From Adlercreutzia sp910585575 (GTDB lineage Bacteria; Actinomycetota; Coriobacteriia; Coriobacteriales; Eggerthellaceae): a DNA stretch of 37,443 nt. The notes under the pieces are model-generated. The model made no database searches. It was not told where the DNA came from and saw nothing but the letters and a program-made list of their open reading frames with translations. Position 1 is the stretch's first letter. Each line of letters begins with the position of its first letter. Shown piece after piece: positions 7,067-14,411 of this stretch. Where the stretch lies: assembly GCF_951801035.1 (NCBI RefSeq), contig NZ_CATOKT010000012.1; one strand, written 5' to 3'. The translations under genes and the position numbers were made by a program.

Positions 7067-9055
7067 CTATTTCATGAGGTCAGCCACGGCCTGGGCGAAG
7101 GCCAGCGGGTTGTCGGGCAGGATGCCCTCCACCAGCAGTGCCTGATCGAACAAGATGCCGGCGTAGGTACGCACCTTGTCGTCGTCGCCGGCCTCGTGCG
7201 CCGCCTGCAGCGTGGCGAACACGGGGTGCTTGTCGTTTACCTCGAGTACCAGATGCAAGTCGGGCAGCTGCTCCGAGCCGGGCTGGCTCTTCAGCACCTG
7301 CACCATCTGCAGCGACACGCCGCCCTCGCTGGTGATGACCGCCGGCGCATCGGTCAGACGGGTGGATACCACCACGCGCTCGGCGCGGCCCTCCAGCGCC
7401 TCGCGCATCACGTCGAACAGCGCGGCGTTGCTCTCGGTGGCTTCCTCGGCCTGTTTCTTTTCCTCGTCGGTGGTCAGGCCCAGATCCTCGGCGCCCACAT
7501 TCTTGATGAAGTAGGGCTGCTGGTTGTCCTCGTCGTCGTCCACCGCGTGCTCGCCGTAGGTGCCCATGGCCATCATGCAGAACTCGTCCACATCCTGGTC
7601 GCACAGCAGCACGTCGTAGCCCTTGGCCAGCACCGTGGTGACCAGCGGCATCTGGGCCAAGCGCTCCAGCGAGTCGCCGGCAGCATAGAAGATGGAATCG
7701 GCCCCCGCCGGCGCATCCGCCAGGTACTCGTCCAGCGTGATGAGCTTCTTCTGCTTCGCCGAGTAGAACAGCAGCAAATCGCCCAGCACGTCCTTCGCCA
7801 TGCCGTAGCTTTGGTAGATACCGAACTTCAGCGTGCGGCCGAACTGCTCGAAGAACTTCTCGTAGCCCTCGCGGTCATCGTCGCGGAAGGACGCCAGATC
7901 GCCCTTGATCTTCTTCTCCAAGCGACGGGCAATAGCACGCAGCTGGCCGTTGTGCTGCAGCGTCTCGCGGGAAATGTTGAGCGTCAGGTCAGACGAGTCC
8001 ACCACGCCGCGCACGAAGCTGAAGTAATCGGGCAGCAGCTCCTCGCACTTCTCCATGATGAGCACGTTGGAGCTGTAGAGCGCCAGACCTTTCTTGAAAT
8101 CCTTGGAGTACAGATCCCACGGGGCGCGCCCGGGCACGAACAGCAGGGCATCGTAGTTCAGCGAGCCCTCGGCGTGCACCGAAATGGTGCGGGCGGGGTC
8201 CTCGAAATCGTGGAAGTCGGTCTTGTAGAACTCGTTGTACTCCTCCTGGGACACCTCGGACTTGCGGCGCTTCCAGATGGGAATCATCGAGTTGATGGTG
8301 GCGATTTCGGTGTAGGTTTCCCACTCGGGCTGGCCCTCGGCGCCTTCCTCCTGCTCTACCTTGCGGCTGCGCGTGACCTCCATTTGAATGGGGTAGCGCA
8401 CGTAGTTGCTGTAGCGCTTAATGAGCGAGGTGAGCCCCTGCTCAGTAGCGAAGGAGTCAAAGTTCTCCTCGTCGGTGTTGTCCTTCAGGTACACGATGAC
8501 GTCGGTGCCGTGTTCATCGCGCTCAGCCGGCTTGATGTCGTAGCCGTCAACGCCGTTGGACTCCCAGGCCCAGGCCTCGTCGCTGCCCACGGCGCGGGAC
8601 ACCACGCGCACCTTCTTGCCCACCATGAACGCGGCATAGAAGCCCACGCCGAACTGACCGATAATGTCCACGTCAGTCAGATCGTCCAGCCCCTTCACGT
8701 CGGCGCCGTCCTCAGGAGCGTCACCCTCTACTACTTGCTGGGCGCGCTCGGCCTTGAACTCATAGGAGTCGGAATGGGCGATGGTGCCCAGGTTCTTGTC
8801 CAGCTCGTCCTTGGTCATGCCGATACCGTTGTCGGACACCGTCACGGTACGGGCCTCTTTGTCGAAGCCCACGGTAATGGCCAGGTCGCCGCGGTTCACC
8901 GCCACCGAGCTGTCCGTCAAGCTGCGGAAATACAACTTGTCCACGGCATCCGACGCGTTGGAGATAAGCTCGCGCAGGAAAATCTCGCGATTGGTGTAGA
9001 TGGAGTTGATCATGAGGTCGAGCAGTTTTTTGCTCTCGGTTTTGAATTTACGCAT
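7067..9055 (-). CDS. htpG: Hsp90-family chaperone HtpG
   Basis: 662 residues, the normal bacterial HtpG length. HtpG is the ATP-dependent cytosolic Hsp90. The N-terminal GHKL ATPase domain shows REIFLRELISNASDAVDKL (catalytic Glu, Mg-binding Asn), VSDNGIGMTKDEL, GTIAHSDS and GQFGVGFYAAFMV. The middle domain contains PIWKRRKSEVSQEEYNEFYK, GRAPWDLY and RGVVDSSDLTLNISRETLQ. The dimerisation domain completes the protein (RLTDAPAVIT...). An acidic insert (EGDAPEDGADVK) is present near residue 110. AGAAGGA precedes the ATG. The gene is monocistronic and, from its promoter and operator, is controlled by HrcA. Confidence 0.97.
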   Translation of the reverse strand: MRKFKTESKKLLDLMINSIYTNREIFLRELISNASDAVDKLYFRSLTDSSVAVNRGDLAITVGFDKEARTVTVSDNGIGMTKDELDKNLGTIAHSDSYEFKAERAQQVVEGDAPEDGADVKGLDDLTDVDIIGQFGVGFYAAFMVGKKVRVVSRAVGSDEAWAWESNGVDGYDIKPAERDEHGTDVIVYLKDNTDEENFDSFATEQGLTSLIKRYSNYVRYPIQMEVTRSRKVEQEEGAEGQPEWETYTEIATINSMIPIWKRRKSEVSQEEYNEFYKTDFHDFEDPARTISVHAEGSLNYDALLFVPGRAPWDLYSKDFKKGLALYSSNVLIMEKCEELLPDYFSFVRGVVDSSDLTLNISRETLQHNGQLRAIARRLEKKIKGDLASFRDDDREGYEKFFEQFGRTLKFGIYQSYGMAKDVLGDLLLFYSAKQKKLITLDEYLADAPAGADSIFYAAGDSLERLAQMPLVTTVLAKGYDVLLCDQDVDEFCMMAMGTYGEHAVDDDEDNQQPYFIKNVGAEDLGLTTDEEKKQAEEATESNAALFDVMREALEGRAERVVVSTRLTDAPAVITSEGGVSLQMVQVLKSQPGSEQLPDLHLVLEVNDKHPVFATLQAAHEAGDDDKVRTYAGILFDQALLVEGILPDNPLAFAQAVADLMK

Positions 9056-9177
9056 GAAAGCATTCCTTCTTTCTGGTTCCGGAAACGCAAACGCCCCTTA
9101 GTGTAGAACCCTCGCAGGTAGTGTCTTGCGGGTGCGTCATTCTGAAAAAGAGCCGTTGACCTGCGAAGGAAGTGACG

Positions 9178-9204
9178 TTAGCAGTCTCCCTTTATGAGTG
9201 CTAA
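9178..9204. promoter_or_regulatory. CIRCE operator (HrcA-binding site) of htpG
   Basis: TTAGCAGTC - 9 bases - GAGTGCTAA. This matches the CIRCE consensus TTAGCACTC-N9-GAGTGCTAA at 17 of 18 arm positions; the single change (C to G) is in the left arm. It begins about 6 bases after the -10 box, so bound HrcA repressor would cover the transcription start. Confidence 0.92.
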
Positions 9205-9210
9205 CATGCC

Positions 9211-9238
9211 ATTATATTCATGAGGAAATCTAAGTCAA
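9211..9238 (-). promoter_or_regulatory. sigma-70 promoter of htpG
   Basis: The minus strand has TTGACT (9233-9238), a 16-base spacer and TATAAT (9211-9216). This is nearly consensus and directly upstream of the CIRCE element. Confidence 0.88.
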
Positions 9239-9254
9239 GTGCTATAAGGTTTCT

Positions 9255-9284
9255 TCAAAACTCAGCCCTGCCCCCCTGGCTGGC
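9255..9284 (-). terminator. weak terminator after the PIN toxin gene
   Basis: On the minus strand CAGCC (9278-9282) can pair with GGCTG (9263-9267) over a G-rich loop, followed by AGTTTTG. It would separate the toxin-antitoxin transcript from the htpG promoter. Confidence 0.4.
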
Positions 9285-9285
9285 C

Positions 9286-9786
9286 TCACCCTTCGTGCGC
9301 CCTCAAGTACGCCAGCATATCCGCAGCGGAAAGGGCCCCCTTGGGCGCCTTGCGGCAAAGAGCCTCGTCGTTAGTAACAAGGAAATCAGCCTTGGAGGTC
9401 TCTAGCGCCGCCAGCACCAGATCATCTTCGAAGTCACTGTGGATATCCTTGTAGTGGCAGGCGAGCCACACCTGAGGCTCGCCAATGGGAGCGGCGACGG
9501 CTATACCGCGCATGGCGTCTACGCAAGCCCAGGCGTACTCGTTGCAAGCCAGGGCCTGCGACTCCGTCAAAGCGCCGCTCGCTTTCCTGAACTCCTTTTT
9601 TGTCTCCTGGTTAAGAACGTAGTAGAGATCCTTGACGCTCAAGGAAGGATAAGCGAGGGTGATTTTGAGAACATCGGCGGCAGCAATCAGCTCTGCAGCC
9701 GCTTTGCTACCCGACCGATCGCCCAAGTAGTAGTCGATCCAAACATTAGTATCGAGCAAAAGCGTCTTTGGCATTTCCCCGCTCAT
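9286..9786 (-). CDS. PIN-domain toxin (VapC-like ribonuclease)
   Basis: 166 residues spanning one PIN domain. The acidic metal-binding residues expected of the family are visible: Asp12 in LLLDTNVWID, Asp53 in SVKDLYYVL (at the place usually taken by Glu), Asp121/122 in DFEDDLVLAA and Asp140 in FLVTNDEAL. The family cleaves RNA with Mg or Mn and is neutralised by a cognate antitoxin. The ATG overlaps the antitoxin stop by four bases (ATGA), so the pair is coupled. A second in-frame ATG (residue 5) is possible, but the overlap and an AAAGGGG upstream favour the first. The target RNA cannot be predicted. Confidence 0.9.
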   Translation of the reverse strand: MSGEMPKTLLLDTNVWIDYYLGDRSGSKAAAELIAAADVLKITLAYPSLSVKDLYYVLNQETKKEFRKASGALTESQALACNEYAWACVDAMRGIAVAAPIGEPQVWLACHYKDIHSDFEDDLVLAALETSKADFLVTNDEALCRKAPKGALSAADMLAYLRAHEG

Positions 9787-10139
9787 AGCAGACCCCTTTC
9801 GCGATAACGCTCGTAAAGCGCCTCTTCCCGCAGCTCCTCGTACGAAGGCGCGTCGTTCGGATCAGAATCCGGCAACCCGTATTTCTCGCGGAACTCGCGG
9901 ATGATCTGCGGGCCTCGGAGCACCGCCTCCGAGGGCTGCGGCCGCTCTCCCTCTGGCTCAGAGGCACCCTCGAGAAAGCGCTGCATCTCCCTCAGCTTGT
10001 TGGGGTTGCGCCGATTGCGAGCGGCAAAGCCCCACAGGGCCCGCGTCGCCTGAGACGGGCTCCAGCCTACCTCCTCAAGGGCCAGGTTGCCCTCGATACG
10101 CAGTTTCTCGTTCATACGCACGTTCATCTGACTCATCAT
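9783..10139 (-). CDS. RelB/DinJ-type antitoxin
   Basis: 118 residues. The N-terminus (NVRMNEKLRIEGNLALEEVGWSPS, QATRALWGFAARN) has the ribbon-helix-helix pattern of RelB/DinJ antitoxins: a short beta strand, then two helices with the ELGLSPSxA-like turn. The acidic C-terminal half (LPDSDPNDAPSYEELREEALYERYRERG) is the likely toxin-binding part. The two adjacent ATGs (10139 and 10136) both fit the GGGAGG upstream. Pairing a RelB-like antitoxin with a PIN rather than a RelE toxin is less usual. Autoregulation is expected through the palindrome at 10169-10195. Confidence 0.85.
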   Translation of the reverse strand: MMSQMNVRMNEKLRIEGNLALEEVGWSPSQATRALWGFAARNRRNPNKLREMQRFLEGASEPEGERPQPSEAVLRGPQIIREFREKYGLPDSDPNDAPSYEELREEALYERYRERGLL

Positions 10140-10167
10140 GGCGGCCTCCCTTAATTGAGATGCTCTG

Positions 10168-10197
10168 AGTATAGCATTGTTTCTTACTGCTATACAA
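10168..10197 (-). promoter_or_regulatory. toxin-antitoxin promoter with overlapping palindromic operator
   Basis: On the minus strand TTGTAT (10192-10197), 18 bases and TATACT (10168-10173) form the promoter. A perfect 8-bp inverted repeat, GTATAGCA (10169-10176) and TGCTATAC (10188-10195) with 11 bases between, lies over both boxes. This is the layout expected for a self-repressing ribbon-helix-helix antitoxin. Confidence 0.8.
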
Positions 10198-10244
10198 CGA
10201 GATTGCGCCGAGTCACCCGCACCCATCCCGGGCGCTTCCGTAGA

Positions 10245-10274
10245 TGGAATCTGGTATGATCAACTCGCATTCCA
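10245..10274 (+). promoter_or_regulatory. extended -10 promoter of the lipoprotein gene
   Basis: TGGTATGAT gives a TGn-extended -10 (TATGAT 10255-10260) without a good -35. A short inverted repeat, TGGAAT (10245-10250) and ATTCCA (10269-10274), surrounds it and could be an operator. Confidence 0.45.
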
Positions 10275-10357
10275 GCAATGCAGTCATACGCATGGGAGCG
10301 CCTTTTTCAAGTCTCGAGGCGCACGAGAGACATCCGACGAAACGTGAGGAGGCCGCT

Positions 10358-10786
10358 ATGCCTTTACGTAGCGTTGCCTGCGCGATTTTAGTAGCTAGCG
10401 CATGTCTCGGGCTCGCTGCCTGCGGAGCCCTATCGCCTTCTCTTGTTATCGAAAACGAGCCCTCAAGCCTGTACTCCCAAGAGGAAATCCAGCAAGCCAT
10501 CGATGCCGTCGAAAGAAAGTTCGTCCTTGAATTCGATGGTTGCACCCTCATGGAAATTGGCTATGCGGGGGACGATCTGTCGCAATTTGAGTACGATTAC
10601 CACGCCGAGCGCACCACTCTCGATCCGACTACCGAGTACCTTGTTTTGACGTCGACCTTCCTCTCCCCTCCCGAGGGAAAAGGCGAGGGCACCTGGAACC
10701 CAGATACCCTCTACGAAGGCTGGAAGTGGGTACTTCGCCGGGAAAATGGAGGCCCATGGACTGTGTCCGATTGGGGGTACGCATAA
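10358..10786 (+). CDS. small lipoprotein of unknown function
   Basis: 142 residues from the ATG at 10358, which follows GAGGAGG; the open frame extends upstream but has no ribosome-binding site there. The signal peptide ends in a lipobox (LGLAAC, Cys22), so the protein should be anchored outside the membrane. The mature part contains YSQEEIQQAIDAVERKF, FDGCTLMEIGYAGDD and a C-terminal GWKWVLRRENGGPWTVSDWGY. This pattern is, from memory, shared with small Clostridium-type lipoproteins (possibly DUF4829-like). No enzymatic role is inferred. It converges on the next lipoprotein gene. Confidence 0.85.
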   Translation: MPLRSVACAILVASACLGLAACGALSPSLVIENEPSSLYSQEEIQQAIDAVERKFVLEFDGCTLMEIGYAGDDLSQFEYDYHAERTTLDPTTEYLVLTSTFLSPPEGKGEGTWNPDTLYEGWKWVLRRENGGPWTVSDWGYA

Positions 10787-10789
10787 TTC

Positions 10790-10824
10790 ATATAATCAAT
10801 ATTAGTATATAATATTGATTATAT
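10790..10824. terminator. AT-only 15-bp hairpin between convergent genes
   Basis: ATATAATCAATATTA (10790-10804) and TAATATTGATTATAT (10810-10824) are perfect inverted repeats with a 5-base loop. It is almost pure A+T in a GC-rich genome and lies between two converging lipoprotein genes. A bidirectional transcription stop is the simplest reading, but a stem with so little GC is atypical. Confidence 0.5.
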
Positions 10825-10840
10825 TTACTAAAAATTCTTA

Positions 10841-11941
10841 TTATATTAGGTTCAAGAAGCACGCTTCGTAACCATGCTGCACAACATACGATCCATTGGG
10901 AATCCCAGACGTATCAATCTCAACATACCCATTCTTAGTACGCACATAAGGTGCCGTATAAGCTGCTCCTTCCTCGCAGAGAACCATTTGCCTATTTATC
11001 CATATCGTCCGCTCATCATAAGAAGTGCCCTCATAGCACCCCACAAGCACTGAAGTTGGCTCATCACTTGCGAGGCAATAGAACGTGTTGGTTTTCCCGG
11101 TGCTGAAGTTGGTCGATTCCCCAATTGGCATATACGAGACTCCGGCGCTCATCAACGCTTCCTCCGTCGCCTCGAGCGTACCATCCATTTCCACGTCCTC
11201 GATGAAGTCATATTCGAGCATCGGATTCGTTGTCAGATCCCTAAATATCTGATCATCGCCATCTGCATACGGCCCGTTCATGTTGACTACCGGATAAAAA
11301 TCAACAGGCTCATCAAGATCAATGTTGAAAGCGATGAGCGTCTCATCCGCTTCTCTGTCAAGCGTAGCAACGATGGAGAAATCCGGTGCATCTATCGTGA
11401 AATCTTCTTCCGTAGCATAGGGATAGGATGTATAGGCCCGCCCTTCAGAAACGAGCCCCGCCCCAAGCAGCTCCAAGGGAAGGCAATTGCCAGGATAGCT
11501 CCCGCGGGAATCAGAATTGACTTCATTGAACGCGACAGGTCGCAAGGCACTGCCATCATTCACGAAGAGCGTGAAGGCGGAAACTCCGGCAATCGCCAAA
11601 TCGGCTGCTTCATCAGTGACCACCGAGAGGGCTCCACTGTTCGCATTTTGCAATTCTTGAATCTCTGCCACGGTCCAGCGAGCTGCAAGCAACCCTTCGA
11701 CAGCTCGCCCCCGCGTCGGTTCCACGACCTCTACTTCTTCCGACTCGTCCACATAGTCAGAACGACCCTCGAAGTACTCATCGATAATTTCTTGGGCATC
11801 ACCCTCCGTTGAAGGTGTATCAAGCGGAGCCTGCGTGCAGCTTGACAACGAGCAGACGGCGACAGCCCCCAATGCCAAGAAGCTCCGCCGAGTCAAACGG
11901 GGATGCTGCTTAAAAGTAAGGTTTCCAAAATTGCGATCCAT
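10841..11941 (-). CDS. large lipoprotein of unknown function with twin-arginine-like leader
   Basis: 366 residues from the ATG at 11941, which has GGAGGAG five bases upstream. The frame is open for a further 62 codons but that part lacks a start signal. The leader reads TRRSFLALGAVAVCSLSSC: a twin Arg followed by Ser-Phe-Leu and a lipobox Cys (residue 34), so Tat export and lipidation are both possible. The mature part is strongly acidic (EIIDEYFEGRSDYVDESEEVEVVEPT). It then contains an even mixture of beta-type segments with no recognised domain. Base composition is lower in GC than in the core genes. Function unknown. Confidence 0.8.
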   Translation of the reverse strand: MDRNFGNLTFKQHPRLTRRSFLALGAVAVCSLSSCTQAPLDTPSTEGDAQEIIDEYFEGRSDYVDESEEVEVVEPTRGRAVEGLLAARWTVAEIQELQNANSGALSVVTDEAADLAIAGVSAFTLFVNDGSALRPVAFNEVNSDSRGSYPGNCLPLELLGAGLVSEGRAYTSYPYATEEDFTIDAPDFSIVATLDREADETLIAFNIDLDEPVDFYPVVNMNGPYADGDDQIFRDLTTNPMLEYDFIEDVEMDGTLEATEEALMSAGVSYMPIGESTNFSTGKTNTFYCLASDEPTSVLVGCYEGTSYDERTIWINRQMVLCEEGAAYTAPYVRTKNGYVEIDTSGIPNGSYVVQHGYEACFLNLI

Positions 11942-12284
11942 TCGCTCCTCCTTCAATTCATGCGCCAAGATGAAGCGCGCCATCTGTCCACGAAGGAGTT
12001 GCTCCGGCAATAAAGGAAGAAGAGCATCCGCCTTCGTCGCCAAACGCCAAGAATCGCTCGACTGCATGCAATCGAAGACCTTGATAGCAGATGCTCTTCT
12101 GCCTCTTTTCTTCGATTGCATGAACAAGCAATAGATCGCACAAGCGGCGTCTCAGCGAGCGATATGGTAGACCCGAAGATCCTATGGCGTTTGGCATCAT
12201 CAAGTATAGCGAATGAGTGCGATTAGGGGTTCGCAGTTCCCTATTCCTCAATAATTGCGCCAAGAGCCTATCTCAAAATGCGAG
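11942..12284 (-). promoter_or_regulatory. long leader region with interleaved inverted repeats
   Basis: No gene is supported in these 343 bases. A TATACT -10-like box on the minus strand lies at 12203-12208. If used, the lipoprotein transcript would have a leader of roughly 250 bases. Inside it are two perfect inverted-repeat pairs: 12018-12028 with 12090-12100 (AGAAGAGCATC), and 12065-12078 with 12109-12122 (CATGCAATCGAAGA). They are in the order A-B-A'-B', which can form only one stem at a time or a pseudoknot. Confidence 0.4.
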
Positions 12285-12317
12285 CAAGCGGCCTGCACCG
12301 CGAGGGCAGGCCGCTTG
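12278..12317 (-). terminator. terminator of the MFS-CBS gene
   Basis: On the minus strand CAAGCGGCCTGC and GCAGGCCGCTTG (12306-12317 and 12285-12296) pair perfectly, followed by CTCGCATTTT. Confidence 0.85.
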
Positions 12318-12349
12318 CTGGGGAAAAGGGGTGCTGGAGATACGCGGGG

Positions 12350-14311
12350 TTACTTCTCTAGCAGGTCGATGGCTTCGGCTAGGGAGGCCATGATGTTGCG
12401 GCGGGACAGGGCGCCCACCAGCTTGCCGTCGCGCACCACCGGTACCTTCTTGATGCGCTTGGCGGCGAACAGCTGGCACACCACATCGACCGGCGTATCC
12501 CACTCCACCGACACGACGCGCTTGGTGGCGACGTTCATGACGTTCAGCTTCACGAGATCCTTCAAACGGTCCATCTCGGCCTCGTCGTCCACATAGCGGT
12601 AGATGTTCAGTGTGGCGTCGGCCAAGGAGATTTCCGCTTTGCCGAGGTAGGCGGCCACATCGCCGTCGGTCACGAAGCCCACGAGCTCGCCGGCCTCGTT
12701 CACCACCGGCACGCCGCTTGTCTGGTCGGCGGCCATAAGCCGGATGACCGAGCCCATGGTGTCGGTGTCGCGGGCGCACACCGGCTCGCGGTTCATAACG
12801 TCGGACGCCACGTACACGCGCTCGCCGCCGAGCGGCTCGTCGGTCGTCCCGTCGACGGCCACGCCGGAGATGCCGGCCGCGTAATCGGTAGCCTCTTCCC
12901 CGCGCTGAACCGCCGTAACGGCCGCGCCGCGCTTGCGATCGCGCACAAGGAAGATGATAACGAGGGCCGCCACGCACATCAGACCGAAGGTGGTGCAGTA
13001 GGCCATGTGCTCGCCCAGGTAGCTCTGATCGAACGCGCTCGCCTCGGGCGCCACCATGGGCGCGAGGGCCGCCACCGACACCAGCAGGGCTGTGCCGAAG
13101 GAGCCGGCCACCTGGTTCATGGTGTTGGAGAGCGCCTGGGCGTGCTGGATCACGCGGTTGTCGAGAGAGTTCACACCCCAGGTGTTCAGCGGCGTCATGG
13201 TGAACTGCAGGCCGATGATGAGCGTCGTCACCGTGAGCATCACCTTGATGAAGGTGGCGTCAATACCCAGGCTCGCCAGACCCGAAGCACCCAACACGGC
13301 CACCAGAACGCCCGGCACAGCCACCTTCCGCACGCCGAAGCGGTCAAACAAACGCCCAGAGATAAGCCCCGTGAACGCGCCGATGACCGCGCCGGGCAGC
13401 ATGGCCAAACCCGACATGGTGGCCGTGAAGCCGAGGGTGCCCTGAATGTAGAGGGGCGTGATGACCTCGGTGCCCAAAAGCGAGGCCTGTACGATGATGA
13501 TGACGCAGGCCGCCGTAGCATACTGCCGCGTTTTCAGGATGCGCACGTTCAGCATAGGCTGCGGCAGCTTCAGCTGACGGCGCACATACAGCACCACGAA
13601 CACGATGCCCACCGCGATAAGGGCCAGCGTCATCGCCATGTTCTCGGTAGAGGCAAACGTCGAGAGCCCGTAGAGCAGGCACACGAGGCCCACGGTGGAC
13701 AGGGCCACCGACAGCTTGTCGAAGGTGGTGCGGGCGAAGTCGCCGTAGTTGCGCAGCAGGCAGGCCGATAGCACCACTACGACCACGCCGAGGGTCGTCA
13801 CAATAGCGAACAGCGCGCGCCAGCCCACCGAGTCCACCAGCAAGCCAGAAAGCGAGGGGCCCACGGCCGGCGCGAAGCCGATGATGAGGCCGATGACGCC
13901 CATGGCCGTGCCGCGTTTCTCGCGAGGGAACACGAGCAGGATCACCGTGAACACCATGGGCATGACCGCGCCCGTGCAGGCTGCCTGCATGATGCGGCCG
14001 AGCAGCAGCACCCAGAAGTTCGGGGCCAGGGCCGCCGCCAGGCTGCCGGCCGTGAACACCGAGAGCGCCGAAATGTAGAGCTGGCGCGTGGTGAAGCGCC
14101 CCACCAGGTAGGCGGATAGCGGAATGACCACGGCCTCCACCAGGGCATACACCGAGGTCAGCCACTGGGCCGTGGTGGCCGATACCTGCAAGTCCTCCAT
14201 AATAGAGGGCAGCGCCGGCGACAGCATCGTCAGGTTCAGTACCGCCAGCAAGGTGCCCGTCAGGAGCACCGCCACCATTACCATGTCTTTACGGGAAACA
14301 CCCATGGCCAT
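12350..14311 (-). CDS. MFS drug-exporter-type permease (DHA2-like) fused to two CBS domains
   Basis: 653 residues. Residues about 1-455 form a multi-spanning (about 14 TM) permease of the EmrB/QacA type. It opens with TGTLLAVLNLTMLSPALPSIMEDL, the TM1 signature of the family, and has RIMQAACTGAVMP and RGTAMGVIGLIIGFAPAVGPSLSGLL (motif C-like) further on. The last about 155 residues are cytoplasmic and hold a CBS pair: VMNREPVCARDTDTMGSV...GVPVVNEAGELVGFVTDGDV and VMNVATKRVVSVEWDTPVDVV...KVPVVRDGKLVGALSRRNIM. CBS pairs bind adenine nucleotides and usually gate the attached protein. Standard DHA2 exporters are about 470-550 residues and lack this module. The permease frame is continuous, so this is a real fusion. 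The Shine-Dalgarno is weak; ATGs at 14311 and 14305 are both possible. Confidence 0.93.
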   Translation of the reverse strand: MAMGVSRKDMVMVAVLLTGTLLAVLNLTMLSPALPSIMEDLQVSATTAQWLTSVYALVEAVVIPLSAYLVGRFTTRQLYISALSVFTAGSLAAALAPNFWVLLLGRIMQAACTGAVMPMVFTVILLVFPREKRGTAMGVIGLIIGFAPAVGPSLSGLLVDSVGWRALFAIVTTLGVVVVVLSACLLRNYGDFARTTFDKLSVALSTVGLVCLLYGLSTFASTENMAMTLALIAVGIVFVVLYVRRQLKLPQPMLNVRILKTRQYATAACVIIIVQASLLGTEVITPLYIQGTLGFTATMSGLAMLPGAVIGAFTGLISGRLFDRFGVRKVAVPGVLVAVLGASGLASLGIDATFIKVMLTVTTLIIGLQFTMTPLNTWGVNSLDNRVIQHAQALSNTMNQVAGSFGTALLVSVAALAPMVAPEASAFDQSYLGEHMAYCTTFGLMCVAALVIIFLVRDRKRGAAVTAVQRGEEATDYAAGISGVAVDGTTDEPLGGERVYVASDVMNREPVCARDTDTMGSVIRLMAADQTSGVPVVNEAGELVGFVTDGDVAAYLGKAEISLADATLNIYRYVDDEAEMDRLKDLVKLNVMNVATKRVVSVEWDTPVDVVCQLFAAKRIKKVPVVRDGKLVGALSRRNIMASLAEAIDLLEK

Positions 14312-14352
14312 TCCGCATCACGCTCGCTCTCGCATCTCGTCAGTCGAAAAAG

Positions 14353-14393
14353 TCGAATGTTCGAATGCTACAAAAGCGAGAGGGCCGAGTAAA
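14353..14393 (-). promoter_or_regulatory. promoter and palindrome upstream of the MFS-CBS gene
   Basis: On the minus strand TTTACT (14388-14393), 17 bases and TAGCAT (14365-14370) form a moderate promoter. The 12-bp palindrome TCGAATGTTCGA (14353-14364) follows the -10 box directly, as an operator would. Confidence 0.5.
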
Positions 14394-14411
14394 GTCTCCC
14401 TCGGCGAACGG

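Noticed and set aside
7196..9106. 636-codon open frame on the plus strand
   Set aside because: It is antisense to htpG, has a composition biased by the opposite strand's codons and no ribosome-binding site.
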